64,000 nucleotides of DNA from Coriolopsis trogii (taxonomy: Eukaryota > Basidiomycota > Agaricomycetes > Polyporales > Polyporaceae), in the NCBI GenBank assembly GCA_020543525.1, contig JAHYIO010000039.1:1054001-1118000 (forward strand), read 5' to 3'. Position 1 is the first letter of the stretch; the number at the start of each line of letters is the position of its first letter. A program made the translations under genes and the position numbers. The notes under the pieces are model-generated. The model was not told the origin of the DNA. It saw only the letters and a program-made list of their open reading frames with translations, and ran no database searches. This document shows, piece by piece, positions 26,124 to 35,765 of the stretch.

Positions 26124-26545
26124 ATGCGACACAGTGTCGGGTTCGTTCCCTAGGTTGCATACGCATGGCTTGTAAATAGCACAGGGCTCGTTGACAATAG
26201 AATCGACGTTGACGTATTTGGTTCAACCTCATGTTCTCGGATGGTTCGGTCAAGGCGTGCGAGGGGCACACCATATGTCTGCTTCGGTCCACAATCTCTT
26301 CCTTGAAGTCTACCTGCATAGACTGAGGCTCAGGCTCTCCTATTAGCTGTGTCCTTACCTCCACAAACGATGCGTCGACTTCTCGTTTTTCTTCATTCAC
26401 CAATTCGTTCCGTGTTTCTTCAGTGAGCGGGAGTCGCACGGTTCAAGTGCATATAGCGCTCTCAATGTCGCCCTGCCCGAGTTCCTGTGTAATATGCGAT
26501 GCGAGAATGTCTGCATCAAAAAACCTTCAGTACCTGATATATGAA
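26124..26545. other. Intergenic, no gene seen
   Basis: The 3' flank of the SGNH gene. Immediately left of the tRNA it carries an A-run on plus (T-run on minus, around 26516-26522) that fits a Pol III terminator for the minus-strand tRNA. Confidence 0.5.
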
Positions 26546-26626
26546 TGGACATTCAGGGGATTGAACCCTGGACCTCACGCAATCCCATGATGCGAAGCGT
26601 GCGCGCTACCACTGTGCCAAATGCCC
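26546..26626 (-). tRNA. tRNA-Ala (CGC), with 9-nt intron
   Basis: Read on minus, GGGCATT at the 5' end pairs with AATGTCC at the 3' end, followed by discriminator A. The anticodon stem CACGC/GCGTG encloses the loop TTCGCA-T with a 9-nt insertion (TCATGGGAT) after position 37, the canonical nuclear intron site. The anticodon is CGC, for alanine. The T arm with TTCAATC and the D-arm GTGGTAGC are present. Without the intron it is 72 nt. Confidence 0.88.
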
Positions 26627-26977
26627 ATAAACAGAATACCGCAGCAAAATATGACAAAGTCTCAGCGTGGAGAAACTCCTGCAGGTGCTTGGATTTGCCC
26701 CAGACTCCAAAGGAGAACCAGCGAAGATCTACACATTTATACCATCTGTCGGAGCAGACTACCCTCAACAGCGAGCACGCGTGTATGACGGACGCGGTAT
26801 TCTCGGCGCTTGGTCAGGACGATTCCAGCCAATGAACGACGGTGTTACGTCAGGTCAGATTCCTAAGCGCTGTCCGGAGCTCCAAGCCATGGCATATTAA
26901 CTTTGTCTCGAGTTCTCGCTATCATCCTTTCTCTTTCTCCTCCACCTCACACCGCACGTATCTCACACCTTGCCGCC
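26627..26977. other. Upstream region of tRNA and iron transporter
   Basis: 351 bp between the tRNA 5' end (-) and the CCC1 start (+). It should hold the transporter promoter. The part before the ATG is pyrimidine-rich. No gene is seen. Confidence 0.5.
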
Positions 26978-28357
26978 ATGTCTGAGCACTCTTCTTCGGC
27001 CCCCGCAGTCCCCCTTCCTCATCGCAGAGGCTCTGATACACTCACCTCCAATAAACCACCCGTCTGGTCTATCAACCACTCCGTCGGAGAGCAACCCGCA
27101 CCGCTACCTGCGAAATGCGACCGGCATGAGCCTGTTCGTTCCGGAGTTTGCTGCAAGGAGTTGAAGGGTGATGATGAGCGCACTCTCATCGACCCAGACG
27201 TTGTTCGCGACGTGTGAGTACTACCCCGGTCCCTTTGTCGCGTGCAATTGCCGCTCCCGTCTTAGGGAATGACAGTCGCAACAACCTCGGATTGCCATGA
27301 ATCGAGGTTGTTGTGACTATCTTTCATGCCCTCACTCTACCCTCCTGCAACGAGAGACTAGTGGAGATTATAGGGGGTACAGACATCATTGCCTGAACTC
27401 CTTAGCAGCATATCCCCTCCAGAGCACGTTCACTAGCGCGGTCATAGCATCTCGATTTCTCACTTCGCACCCAATCGCAAGTACTGGTTTTGTCGAGGGG
27501 AAGTATGACTGCGGACTGATGGAGGCGGCATCAGCGTATCTGGAACGCTCGCCACGCTAACGTCGTACTGACATCGTAAACCTCATAGCGTAATTGGCCT
27601 GTCTGATGGGCTGACGGTGCCATTTGCACTTACCGCGGGCCTCTCCTCCCTCGGCGAATCGAAGCTCGTTATCCTCGGTGGCATCGCCGAACTCATCGCT
27701 GGTGCTATCTCAATGGGCATCGGTGGGTTCCTCGCGTCTCAAGCCGAGCGTGACCACTACCGCTACCTCCGGAAAGTCACCGCTGCACGCGTGCTCCGTT
27801 CTTGCGACGGAGAAATGGAGCGTGAAGTCCATGCCGTCCTCGGCCCTGTGGGAGTGGACGAGAAGGTCTCGAGGCAGGTCGCGTCGTGCCTTCGCGACAT
27901 CGAGTTCTCTTCGGAAGGCGACGGCCCGGCTGTCAGCAGCCGCGACGCACGCGCAAGCACGGCCAGCGACGCTACGCTGACGGCCGAGGAAGGAGGGCAG
28001 CTCCGTTGGGCGAAGGACGTTGGCCTCACGGCGTTCCTGCTCAAGTTTGGCGAGAATATCGAGGAGGTCCCCACATCACGCATGTACACCTCCGCATTCA
28101 CCATCGGCATGGGGTACTTGGTTGGTGGCCTCATTCCCCTCCTCCCCTATTTCTTTGAACCCGTGGCGCATATTGCCTTGATCTACTCTTGCATCGTTAC
28201 CGGCCTCGTACTGCTCATCTTCGGAGCAGTCAAGGCCCGGGTCACTGGCGCGGGGCAGGGTGCAGGCGGGTATATCTGGGGAGCAGTCAGTACGCTCATG
28301 GTCGGTGGCGCTGCGGCTGCGGCTGCGTACGGTATCGTTGCTGCTCTCGAGTCTTGA
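26978..28357 (+). CDS. CCC1: CCC1/VIT1-family vacuolar iron (manganese) transporter
   Basis: Moves Fe2+ or Mn2+ from cytosol into the vacuole in exchange for protons, protecting against iron overload. Two exons (26978-27213 and 27589-28357) encode 334 residues. The N-terminal exon carries a Ser/Pro-rich cytosolic tail ending at ERTLIDPDVVRDV. After splicing comes VIGLSDGLTVPFALTAGLSS, the family signature in helix 1, then ELIAGAISMGIGGFLASQAE in helix 2 with the metal-binding Glu/Met pattern. A cytosolic helical hairpin (residues about 140-230, with Glu-rich EREVHAVLG) is followed by three C-terminal helices. The 375-bp intron is long for this genome and contains a strong hairpin. Two tRNA-Ala genes flank the gene. 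Identity is secure at family level. Confidence 0.92.
27274..27318. repeat. Inverted repeat / hairpin in CCC1 intron
   Basis: Left arm 27274-27289 (AGTCGCAACAACCTCG) and right arm 27303-27318 (CGAGGTTGTTGTGACT) match over 16 positions, with one difference that is a G-U pair in the transcript. In an alternative register, one bulged base allows four more inner pairs (GATT/AATC) with a 6-nt loop. Confidence 0.8.
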
Positions 28358-28489
28358 TGATTCTCACATAGTATACATGCCGTCTGGCTTAGCTGAATAA
28401 TCTTGTTGTAGGATTATCTGAGGATACAGCTTGCGTTGCTCATACCATGTCCTTTGAGTCTATATTACGGCAAGAATCGTACACAGTAA

Positions 28490-28561
28490 GGGCGTTTGGC
28501 ACAGTGGTAGCGCGCACGCTTTGCATGCGTGAGGTCGAGGGTTCAAACCCCTCAACGTCCA
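28490..28561 (+). tRNA. tRNA-Ala (TGC), no intron
   Basis: Acceptor stem GGGCGTT/AACGTCC plus discriminator A. Anticodon stem CACGC/GCGTG with loop TTTGCAT gives anticodon TGC, alanine. T stem GAGGG/CCCTC with loop TTCAAAC. Length is 72 nt, followed by T-rich sequence (ATTTTGTTTTCC) that fits a Pol III terminator. Confidence 0.93.
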
Positions 28562-28888
28562 GTAATTTTGTTTTCCACCAATAGCCATGTCAGTCATCGG
28601 CTATGGATCTAGCGTCGCTCATTTCACCGGCCTACACAGACGATGAGGACGGGGAATGGTGAACATGCTACGAGGATGATAAGCTTCGTCACCTCTTGTT
28701 GTCCATGGTCACCCGCCACACATGAACGTGCCCGTCAGTACACTCCGCCAGGGCGACATGTCTTGTTGACGTCTCTCTCGCGCGAGACTCCTCAAAGCAC
28801 TTCAAAATGAAGTGTTAAGGGGCATTCACAAAATGAGGCAAGTTGTGTATCACTACAGTATTCCATACAATTTTTCCTACGCAGAGCA
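28562..28888. other. Intergenic, no gene seen
   Basis: 327 bp between the tRNA and the 3' end of the minus-strand phosphatase-like gene. No coding signal is seen. Confidence 0.5.
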
Positions 28889-30561
28889 TCACTGGAAGAC
28901 AGAGCAGCCTCTGAGCGTAGTTTGGTTGCACAACGTGCACCACTCTTGGGTAGAATTGACGGCGGCGGGCTATAGTCATACCCCGCAGTGGTGAGTCAAT
29001 GTACCGCCTCGTGAGCATCGATTGTAGCTGTTCTGGACGGATTTGAAGCAGACGTACCGCGAGCTCTGAGATGAACTGCGAGAGCGGGACGGAGGCCTGG
29101 CCGAAGAGCGTCAGGTCGTGGAAGGTTGCGTCCGTCGTGCCGTTCTTGAAGCGCAGATTGACAGTTGGCTCGGCGGAAGCGTTGGCCCCTGCGTGTAGCT
29201 CGAGCGCTACCACCGACGCGTAGTCGACTGGCGGCCAGCGTCGTGCGTGAGCTACATATTTAGGAACGGACGGGAAGAGTTGAGCGCTCACCAATTCCTC
29301 CGATTTCGGGGTTCGTAGCCGTCGCTTGGGTGACGTTGAAGAGACTGATGAATGGCTTGTAGCTAATTTCGTTCAGCGCGAGCTTGAGCGGGTCCGTGCT
29401 GTTGGCGATGCGCTTTAGGGAGGTGAAAATGGAGGGGAGGATGGTCCGGATGGCGACTATGAGATGTTGTGCGATTAGCAACAGGCTTTGAAACTAGACA
29501 GGCGAACCACAAGGAGGCACTCACTGTTGCCGATGGCATCGGGCGAGGAGTCGGTGAACACGCCGTTCTCGTGGAAATTGGCGAACCCGTAGGCTTGGGC
29601 CCCGAACGTGGGCGGGAGGTCGGCGAGGAAAGTGGCGTTGTGGGCTAATTGCACGTTGACAAAGTCGAATATCTGCGGTCACACGGTCAAACCTGGAAGT
29701 CCCTGATCAAGGAAACAAAAGCAAGACATACGTTGAACTGTGGTGAATTAGGTGCACAGCATCGTGATCAGCACCGCAGAGAGGGCGAGAGAAATTAGAA
29801 TGCACCATGTTGATAAAGTCAATCGAACGGTTATCGAGGAACGGCTGCAACTGCTCCAGGAAAGGCTGAGCGATCGCCGCTTCATCGAGGAACGGCTGGG
29901 AGGCGTAGAACGCAGAAATATGCGTGTCGAAGTTCTGAGATGAGCAATCGGAAAGTCAGTGTATGTGATCAGAAAACTTGTCAGATACTCGTACTGGGCA
30001 GGACGTGAAGCTGTTCAGCGAAATGTCCTGGTTTGGCTCCACGCTCTCGACTGTCCACAAAGTGGTCAGACGGTATTGGAAGACGGTGACAGAGGCGAAC
30101 TCAACGTACTCGGGATATACTGGTATCCTCCAAGCGGCGCAATCACGGTCGTCCCATTGGCCAGCGTGATGTTATTGTCGGTAGTGGGCGGGAACAGACC
30201 TTGAAGGAGACCTTGCGCGGACATGAGGATAACCGAACCTTCTCCAGCCGCGTCGGCGCGGACGAGGAGCTGCTCGATGTCGGCCACATCGTTGTCGATG
30301 CCCTGGATGAACGTGGATGACGCCGGGTCCAGATACGTGGAGCGGAGGAAGCTTCCAAGCTGCAGCTCTTGTTGCTGCGGGTAGCGGACGAGAGGTCAAT
30401 GTGATAGTGAATGGAGGACGGGTATCGAGAACTGGACGTACACTACCGAGAGGTGTGAGGAAGGTTTGGGTAGGGTTGTAGGTTAGAGGGTCCTGGAAGA
30501 ACTCCAGACGGTCGCCGTGTCTGGCGAGCAGGACGACTCCGAGCAGGGTAGTGTTGACCAT
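28889..30561 (-). CDS. Histidine phosphatase-fold protein (acid phosphatase-like) lacking the HD motif
   Basis: Start ATG 30561, about 50 bp below a TATATA box. The N-terminus LLGVVLLARHGDRLEFFQDP carries the RHGxR phosphate-pocket motif of the acid phosphatase/phosphoglycerate mutase superfamily. LTPLGSVQQQELGSFLR-type sequence follows and then NFDTHISAFYASQPFLDE. Towards the C-terminus, the position where active enzymes have a His-Asp pair (HDxT) reads SLFNVT in KPFISLFNVTQAT. The last exon after a final intron gives NSTQEWCTLCNQTT, the Cys-containing tail of secreted acid phosphatases, with TGA at 28891-28889. About eight introns. No signal peptide is visible at this start; an upstream exon is possible. 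The family is often labelled phosphoglycerate mutase-like in Agaricomycetes. Activity is doubtful. Confidence 0.72.
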
Positions 30562-31234
30562 GACGTTCAGTGTCACTTAGCAAGGTAGGACATCCGTGCA
30601 TCGAGCACATTATATACAACGAAATTACCGCCCGTATGCTCATTAAGAGTGTACCTGTCTGACAAGCTCGCCGAATCGTTCAGCATGCGGGCGGACCATC
30701 TTGCAGAGAGCGCAGGATGCATGGGGGAGAAAGGTCATAAATGTTAACCCATCGGCGAGAAAATGAGCGAGCATGTCCTGCCACGTCAAGCATGAGAAGA
30801 AAGGACCACAGAGAGGGAGACTAGCCTGTGTTCATGACCATATCCGTGCGCCAATCCTTCAGCGAGTTGACGAGTGACTGGCACGTCATGGTGTTGCGCC
30901 ACCCTCAGCGGTAGTCTCCATTCATTCGTACCTGAAGTTGATGTGAGGGTGAGAAATCCCTTGAGCCGGGCGAATCCTGTTGCTCCGTACTGAGATCGAG
31001 ACCCCGCGAGGTGAATCGAACAACGGTCATATGCATCCCTCGAGATCTGCTGGCCTGATTGACGACGCACACGCAGTATTGGTCATCCATGGAGTCACCA
31101 AGGTGTCTGTCAAAGCTGAGCGAGAAAGCATATACTGCGGGGACAACGCATCATGACACCAGCGCGAGCAAAATACGAATACACACGGTACCAGTCCAGA
31201 GCGACAGCGGGACAGAGGACGAAGTATGACGCGC
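30562..31234. other. Intergenic upstream of phosphatase-like gene
   Basis: Contains the promoter of the phosphatase-like gene and the 3' flank of ISY1. An open minus-strand stretch (about 30660-30780, with MVRPHAERFGELVRQ) has a plausible donor after it but no family resemblance, so I do not call it. Confidence 0.4.
30611..30616 (-). promoter_or_regulatory. TATA box of phosphatase-like gene
   Basis: TATATA on minus, 45-50 bp before the chosen ATG. Its position supports that ATG as the real start without a distant upstream exon. Confidence 0.5.
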
Positions 31235-32465
31235 TCACTCGTTCCCGAAGTACTCCTCGACGAGAGCCTTCTTCCTCAGCTCCAACAGATACACCTCCAT
31301 CTCCTCTCGTGTCGGCAGCTTTGGTGGCAGGAGGATCTCCGGGGATAGAATTGGGATATAAGCAGCTGTACGCTTCGCGTGGGCGAGCATGGCCTCTTCG
31401 CCTTGCGCGTCCGACGGATTTGTCGAGGCCACCGATCCTGTTTTGGCACGCTTTGTGACTTCGGATGATGGGGCGTCGGCTGGCATTTCGACGTCTCCAT
31501 CCTCGTCTGGAGCTTTCCGTTTGGGTTCTGGAGGACCAGTTTGACCTTCCGTGATGGCGATGTTCGCGAGTTGCTTGGTCGGTCGGGGTATTGGAGGGAT
31601 AGGCTCGTCTGTTGACAAGCCTAGGATGGTACGCAGGTGGTTGTAGGCGTCTTCCCATTCTACGCGAGTCAAAGAGTCAGTCTTCTGATGACAGGTAGGG
31701 TTTCATCCGGCGTAGATGGTGGTGGCGAACGAAAAGGTAGGGGCCAGGACACAGTTTGGAGTGCAAGGACTACACACCTTCTTCTTCAGCGTGCATCTCA
31801 AATTCCAACAGTTTCCCGTCCGCTTCGTCCAGGTCGCCGAAATATGCGGGACCTTGGTTCTGGAACTTCTTGTAGTAGTTCTGCACCTTGTTCTCCTCGT
31901 CCTCCTCCGACTTCTTGCTCATGAACAACTCCTTCACTCCGGGCAGCTCCTTAGCTCTTCCGAAGTATTTGTAGCCCTTCGTGCCCGGCACCTCCTTCCC
32001 ATCATCATCCAACATGGCCACATTTCGACGGTAATTCGCGCCACCAAGCGCGACTATCTGGTTCTCCCAATGCCGCTTCTCGCGCAGGAGTCGGTTGATC
32101 TCGTCGTTCAGATCGCGCACCTCGTAGTCTGTTAGGCCGGCTGCGTGACATACGCGAGTTCGACGCTTGAGTGTCAGAGTGTTAGAGTTGTAGGAGAGGC
32201 AGGCGACGTACAGTCTTGAATTTTCGACACCTTCCGACTTATCTCGCGCAGTATCTCTCCTCTCCACCGCTCGCATTCCCGAAGGCTCTTGCATGCACTC
32301 GCCATCCGAGGCCGACGGTCGCTCCGTGTCCCTAGCCCGAGCTCTGCCGCTTGGGCTTCACGGAACCGGTAAAGCATAGACTGCGCCTTTTCTTCATTAC
32401 GAGCCTATATTCATGTAGTATCAGCAAGAGAAACAACGCATAACATGAATTAGCTGTCATACCAT
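31235..32465 (-). CDS. ISY1: Pre-mRNA-splicing factor ISY1
   Basis: Member of the Prp19/NTC complex that stabilises the spliceosome in the first catalytic step. The first coding exon is only the ATG (32465-32463), directly followed by a GTATGA intron. The next exon starts ARNEEKAQSMLYRFREAQAA, the invariant ISY1 N-terminus. It continues with RPRMASACKSLRECERWRGE, ILREISRKVSKIQD, LTDYEVRDLNDEINRLLREK and HWENQIVALGGANYRR. A central KELFMSKKSEEDEENKVQNY segment and EAYNHLR-type helix follow, then a variable acidic/Pro-rich linker and the C-terminal TREEMEVYLLELRKKALVEE, ending at TGA 31235. It has four short introns. Full length for the family, nuclear, housekeeping. Confidence 0.95.
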
Positions 32466-33178
32466 GGTGACGTATGTGAACTAGAGGTAATGGGGAGGAG
32501 GGAGTAGTGGTCGTGAGTTAGCGGTCGAATACAGGCGTCTGCATGACGGAACCAATCGGGCGCTTCTCTACCTTCAAGTTCCCATCTGTGAACATCCAAC
32601 TTGGCCCTCCGTCAGGATGTAGGCGGGAAAGAGCGGCGGCCAAGCCAGGATGCCAGCCATCATGTCAGATTGTCTGAGCCATATGACCCTCTCACGACTG
32701 AGCGCGGGGGATGGACGATAGGTACGCAGTCCAGCAATTGCTCGCGCTCGGCCCTGGTCATGTCATCGTGCACCTCAGGCCTCAACGCTCGACTAGCACT
32801 GTTCACCCATAATCAATCCCAGCGCTGTACTTTTTTCACTAGCTTCCCATTCTCTGCTCAGCTGCTCCCACCGCAATGCTCCTCAACGTCGTCGATCCGC
32901 CATGCCAAGGCTGGCGGTCGAGTTTGCTGACCACATGCAAGCCCCCGAAGGGATAAAACCTGGCAAACCGCCCATATTCGCTCCCAGCAAGCGTCAACGA
33001 GGTGGTTCCATTTCAACTGCTTACGTTTGGTTTGCAATGCCTAACAGGTCTCCTGCATACAGTTCATTCAGCCCAGGAGGCGCAGATCCCAGACGCCGGC
33101 GGTCTCACCAGTCGCTTTATATAGTGTGCGCCGAGAAGGAGCACCAAGCAACCCTCCTTGTCATCCCCAAGAGTCGCC
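32466..33178. other. Divergent promoter, ISY1 / P450-1
   Basis: 713 bp between the ISY1 start (-) and the first P450 start (+). A TATA box lies close to the P450. I see no other gene. Confidence 0.5.
33118..33123 (+). promoter_or_regulatory. TATA box of P450-1
   Basis: TATATA ending 55 bp before the ATG. A similar box at similar distance precedes P450-2 and P450-4. Confidence 0.55.
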
Positions 33179-35307
33179 ATGATGGACGTCCTACAAGGCA
33201 AACAGCAAGGCCTGTCGCTGTCGGGCCTCGAAGAGTTCACGGCTTCCTCTGGTTTTCTGCTCGTGTTCGCGCTTGCTATCTCATGGTATCTGATATCTGT
33301 GTGGACTTGGAAGTCTCGGACACGAGACCTTCCGTTTCCCCCCGGGCCCCCAGCTCTTCCCTTCGTGGGTAACGTTTTCAATATGCCAAGATCTTATCCG
33401 TGGATAGCATATCGCGACCTCTGCGCAAAGTATGGTCAGCATACCTCCTGCTTTACTCGGTCGAACAACACGCTTATTTACTTCAGGTGACATCTTGCAC
33501 CTCCGACTGTTCGGAGACTCTATCGTCGTCCTAGGCAGCGCAAGTGTAATCCTCGAATATCTAGAAAAGCGCACCGCGAACTCTTCGGACAAGAAACAGA
33601 GTCCGATGGTTGAGTTGTGAGTAACAAGGGTACCCTCATCGCTCATCACATACGATACCGAGACGTGTTGGACCAGGTCTGGGCAGAGTTTCAATATCAG
33701 CCATCTGCCTTATGGCGAGCGGTGGCGCCGTCATAGGCGCGCTTTCTGGCAACATTTCCATAAAGAGGCCATCCTGCAATACCGTCCAGTTCAACGAGCT
33801 GCAGCGCACAGGTTCATTGAGATGTTGCTACGAGACCCGGCGCAGTTTAAGGAACACATCAGATTGTAAGTTGAGCCACTGAAATCGTTGCCTCTCCACG
33901 ACATTTATCATCCCCAGTACATTCGGAAAATCCGCGCTGAAGGTAGTATATGGGATCGACGCTGCCGAGGAAGGTGACGTATACCTCAATACCCTCGATG
34001 AAACCCTGGAAGGACTTGCGCAAGGTCTTGTCCCGGGCAAATTCTTTGCCGAATTCTTTCCTTTCCTACGACACATTCCACCTTGGCTTCCTGGCGCACG
34101 CTCGGCGCGACTGTTCGCTAAATGGCAGGCTGCCGGTGAAGCACTCAAGAACTTACCGTACAGTTTTACGAAGAACTCTATGGTACGTTTCCGTTGTATT
34201 GATATGCTTGTCGGTGTCTCTCAATCAGTACGGAATGGTTAGGATCGAGCGGAAGTTGCGGGCTCAATGATAGGTCAGTTGATCGCGACGCTCCCGACCT
34301 CTGCCAGTCCGGCCGTGTATGCAGATCGCCAAGATATGGTAAAGAACGTTGGAGCCGTAGCATTTGAAGGTGAGTTTTGTTCTGAGCCTATTATGTCTTC
34401 GTCAAGTTCATGATAATGTTCACAGGAGGAGCCGACACCGTGAGCCTGGAACCCCTACCTTCCCTGTCGCTTACCAAGTGCGACGACATTGCAGATGTAC
34501 TCAGCTCTCCAGAGCTTCTTCCTGGCAATGTCACTCCATCCCGAGGTGGTGGCGGCTGCGCACGCTGAACTCGACGCCATAGTCGGCCCAGATCGTCTCC
34601 CAGAATTCTGCGACCAAGACTCCCTTGTCTACGTCAACGCCATCATCAAGGAGACTCTGCGCTGGCAGAATGGGGCACCCTTAGGGGGACCACACCTAAC
34701 GATCAAGGACGACGAGCTGCATGGCTTCTTCATTCCCGCCAAGTCCATGATCATTGCAAACGTCTGGTGAGTTCGTCGAGGTAGTATGAGCTGACACTAG
34801 CGCTAAGGTGGCTGCTCCTCTTTTCAGGGCATGCATGCACGATCCGGACGCGTACGAGGATCCTGACATGTTCCGGCCGGAGCGTTTCATCCGTGATGGG
34901 AAGCTCGACCCCTCTGTACGCGACCCATACTCTTTTGTCTTCGGGTTCGGGCGACGGTAAGTCCCCCCTACCCACGGTTGCGGGGTCAAGTTCCGATCGA
35001 TGCCACACAGAGTTTGTCCCGGCCGGTACTTCGCGCTCAATGGACTATTCATTAACATTGCATGCGTCCTGCATTGCTTCGATATCGGCCCGCCTATTGG
35101 CAATGACGGACAGCCGATCAGGATTATTCCGTCCATGACGGATGGGCTGCTCTCGTACGTCTCATTGAACTTCACTGCACGTTTAGGTATATCTGATACA
35201 TGGAGAATCCTCTACTCTACAGGTATCCAGAGGACAGCCGATGCGTCATACGGCCACGATCCCGCCTAGCAGAGGCGTTGATCACCGCAACCGTAGGGAG
35301 ATTGTAA
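33179..35307 (+). CDS. Cytochrome P450 (tandem cluster member 1)
   Basis: Microsomal monooxygenase with ten exons. Start MMDVLQ at 33179, an N-terminal membrane anchor ([17 protein letters not shown]) and the proline hinge [14 protein letters not shown]. Family blocks: [18 protein letters not shown] in the B-C region; the I-helix assembled over two introns reads GGADTM, so the second Thr of the usual AGxDTT is Met; K-helix KETLRW (ExxR); FRPERF; haem loop FGFGRRVCPGR with the thiolate Cys. It ends YPEDSRC...VGRL with TAA 35305-35307. Intron positions match the three downstream paralogs, showing tandem duplication. It is annotated-type 'O-methylsterigmatocystin oxidoreductase-like', but the substrate is unknown; the CYP family number cannot be given from sequence alone. 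It looks intact. Confidence 0.88.
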
Positions 35308-35658
35308 AGTCGTAGCTACTGCGAGCACGAGCCTGAAGCTTGGCTGACTGTTTCACCATGAGACAACAGCGTGGCGTTGTTCGGCTGGGTGCCCGATAGA
35401 TATTTGGTAGCTTGTGGGTAGCATGTGCCATGGAGCACGAATGAGAGGCAGGTGAGTACTACTTGGTCCTGATTAAGTGAATGTGCTCATCCAAGTGAAC
35501 AACAGTATATATTAAGTACAATCGGCACCTACTGTTAAGTTCACGGGATGATGTAGTATGAGAATATCACGTCGACATGGGTGGAAACCTGGACTTGTGA
35601 CCAGCTTGCGACTCCACGATCGGATGGGGCCTGCTTAACGGTTACCGTCTCGGTACGA

Positions 35659-35675
35659 CCGTCCCGAACGATTCA
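35659..35675 (+). repeat. 17-bp copy of P450 PERF-region coding sequence
   Basis: CCGTCCCGAACGATTCA occurs here and at 37439-37455, where it codes for the RPERF segment of P450-2. In the matching frame, surrounding sequence here reads DRPERF. It could be a scrap of a lost P450 exon. Confidence 0.5.
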
Positions 35676-35706
35676 GCAAGCGATGCCTTGGGTATGCGCA
35701 ATCCAC

Positions 35707-35713
35707 TATATAT
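35707..35713 (+). promoter_or_regulatory. TATA box of P450-2
   Basis: TATATAT, about 53 bp before the chosen ATG at 35766. Confidence 0.55.
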
Positions 35714-35765
35714 TGCACAACGTTGGTGGCCTTGCTGGGGTGAGCTACCGGTGCCACCATACAGG

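Larger units (their letters stand above)
35308..35765. other. Spacer between P450-1 and P450-2
   Basis: Holds the P450-2 promoter with a TATA box at 35707-35713. A 17-bp stretch at 35659-35675 is identical to coding sequence inside P450-2 (37439-37455). Confidence 0.6.

Noticed and set aside
27297..27560. Open frame within the CCC1 intron
   Set aside because: It overlaps the hairpin, has no family resemblance, and the flanking exons splice cleanly across it.
30660..30790. Signal-peptide exon for the phosphatase-like gene
   Set aside because: No hydrophobic leader is evident, and a TATA box lies between it and the ATG used.
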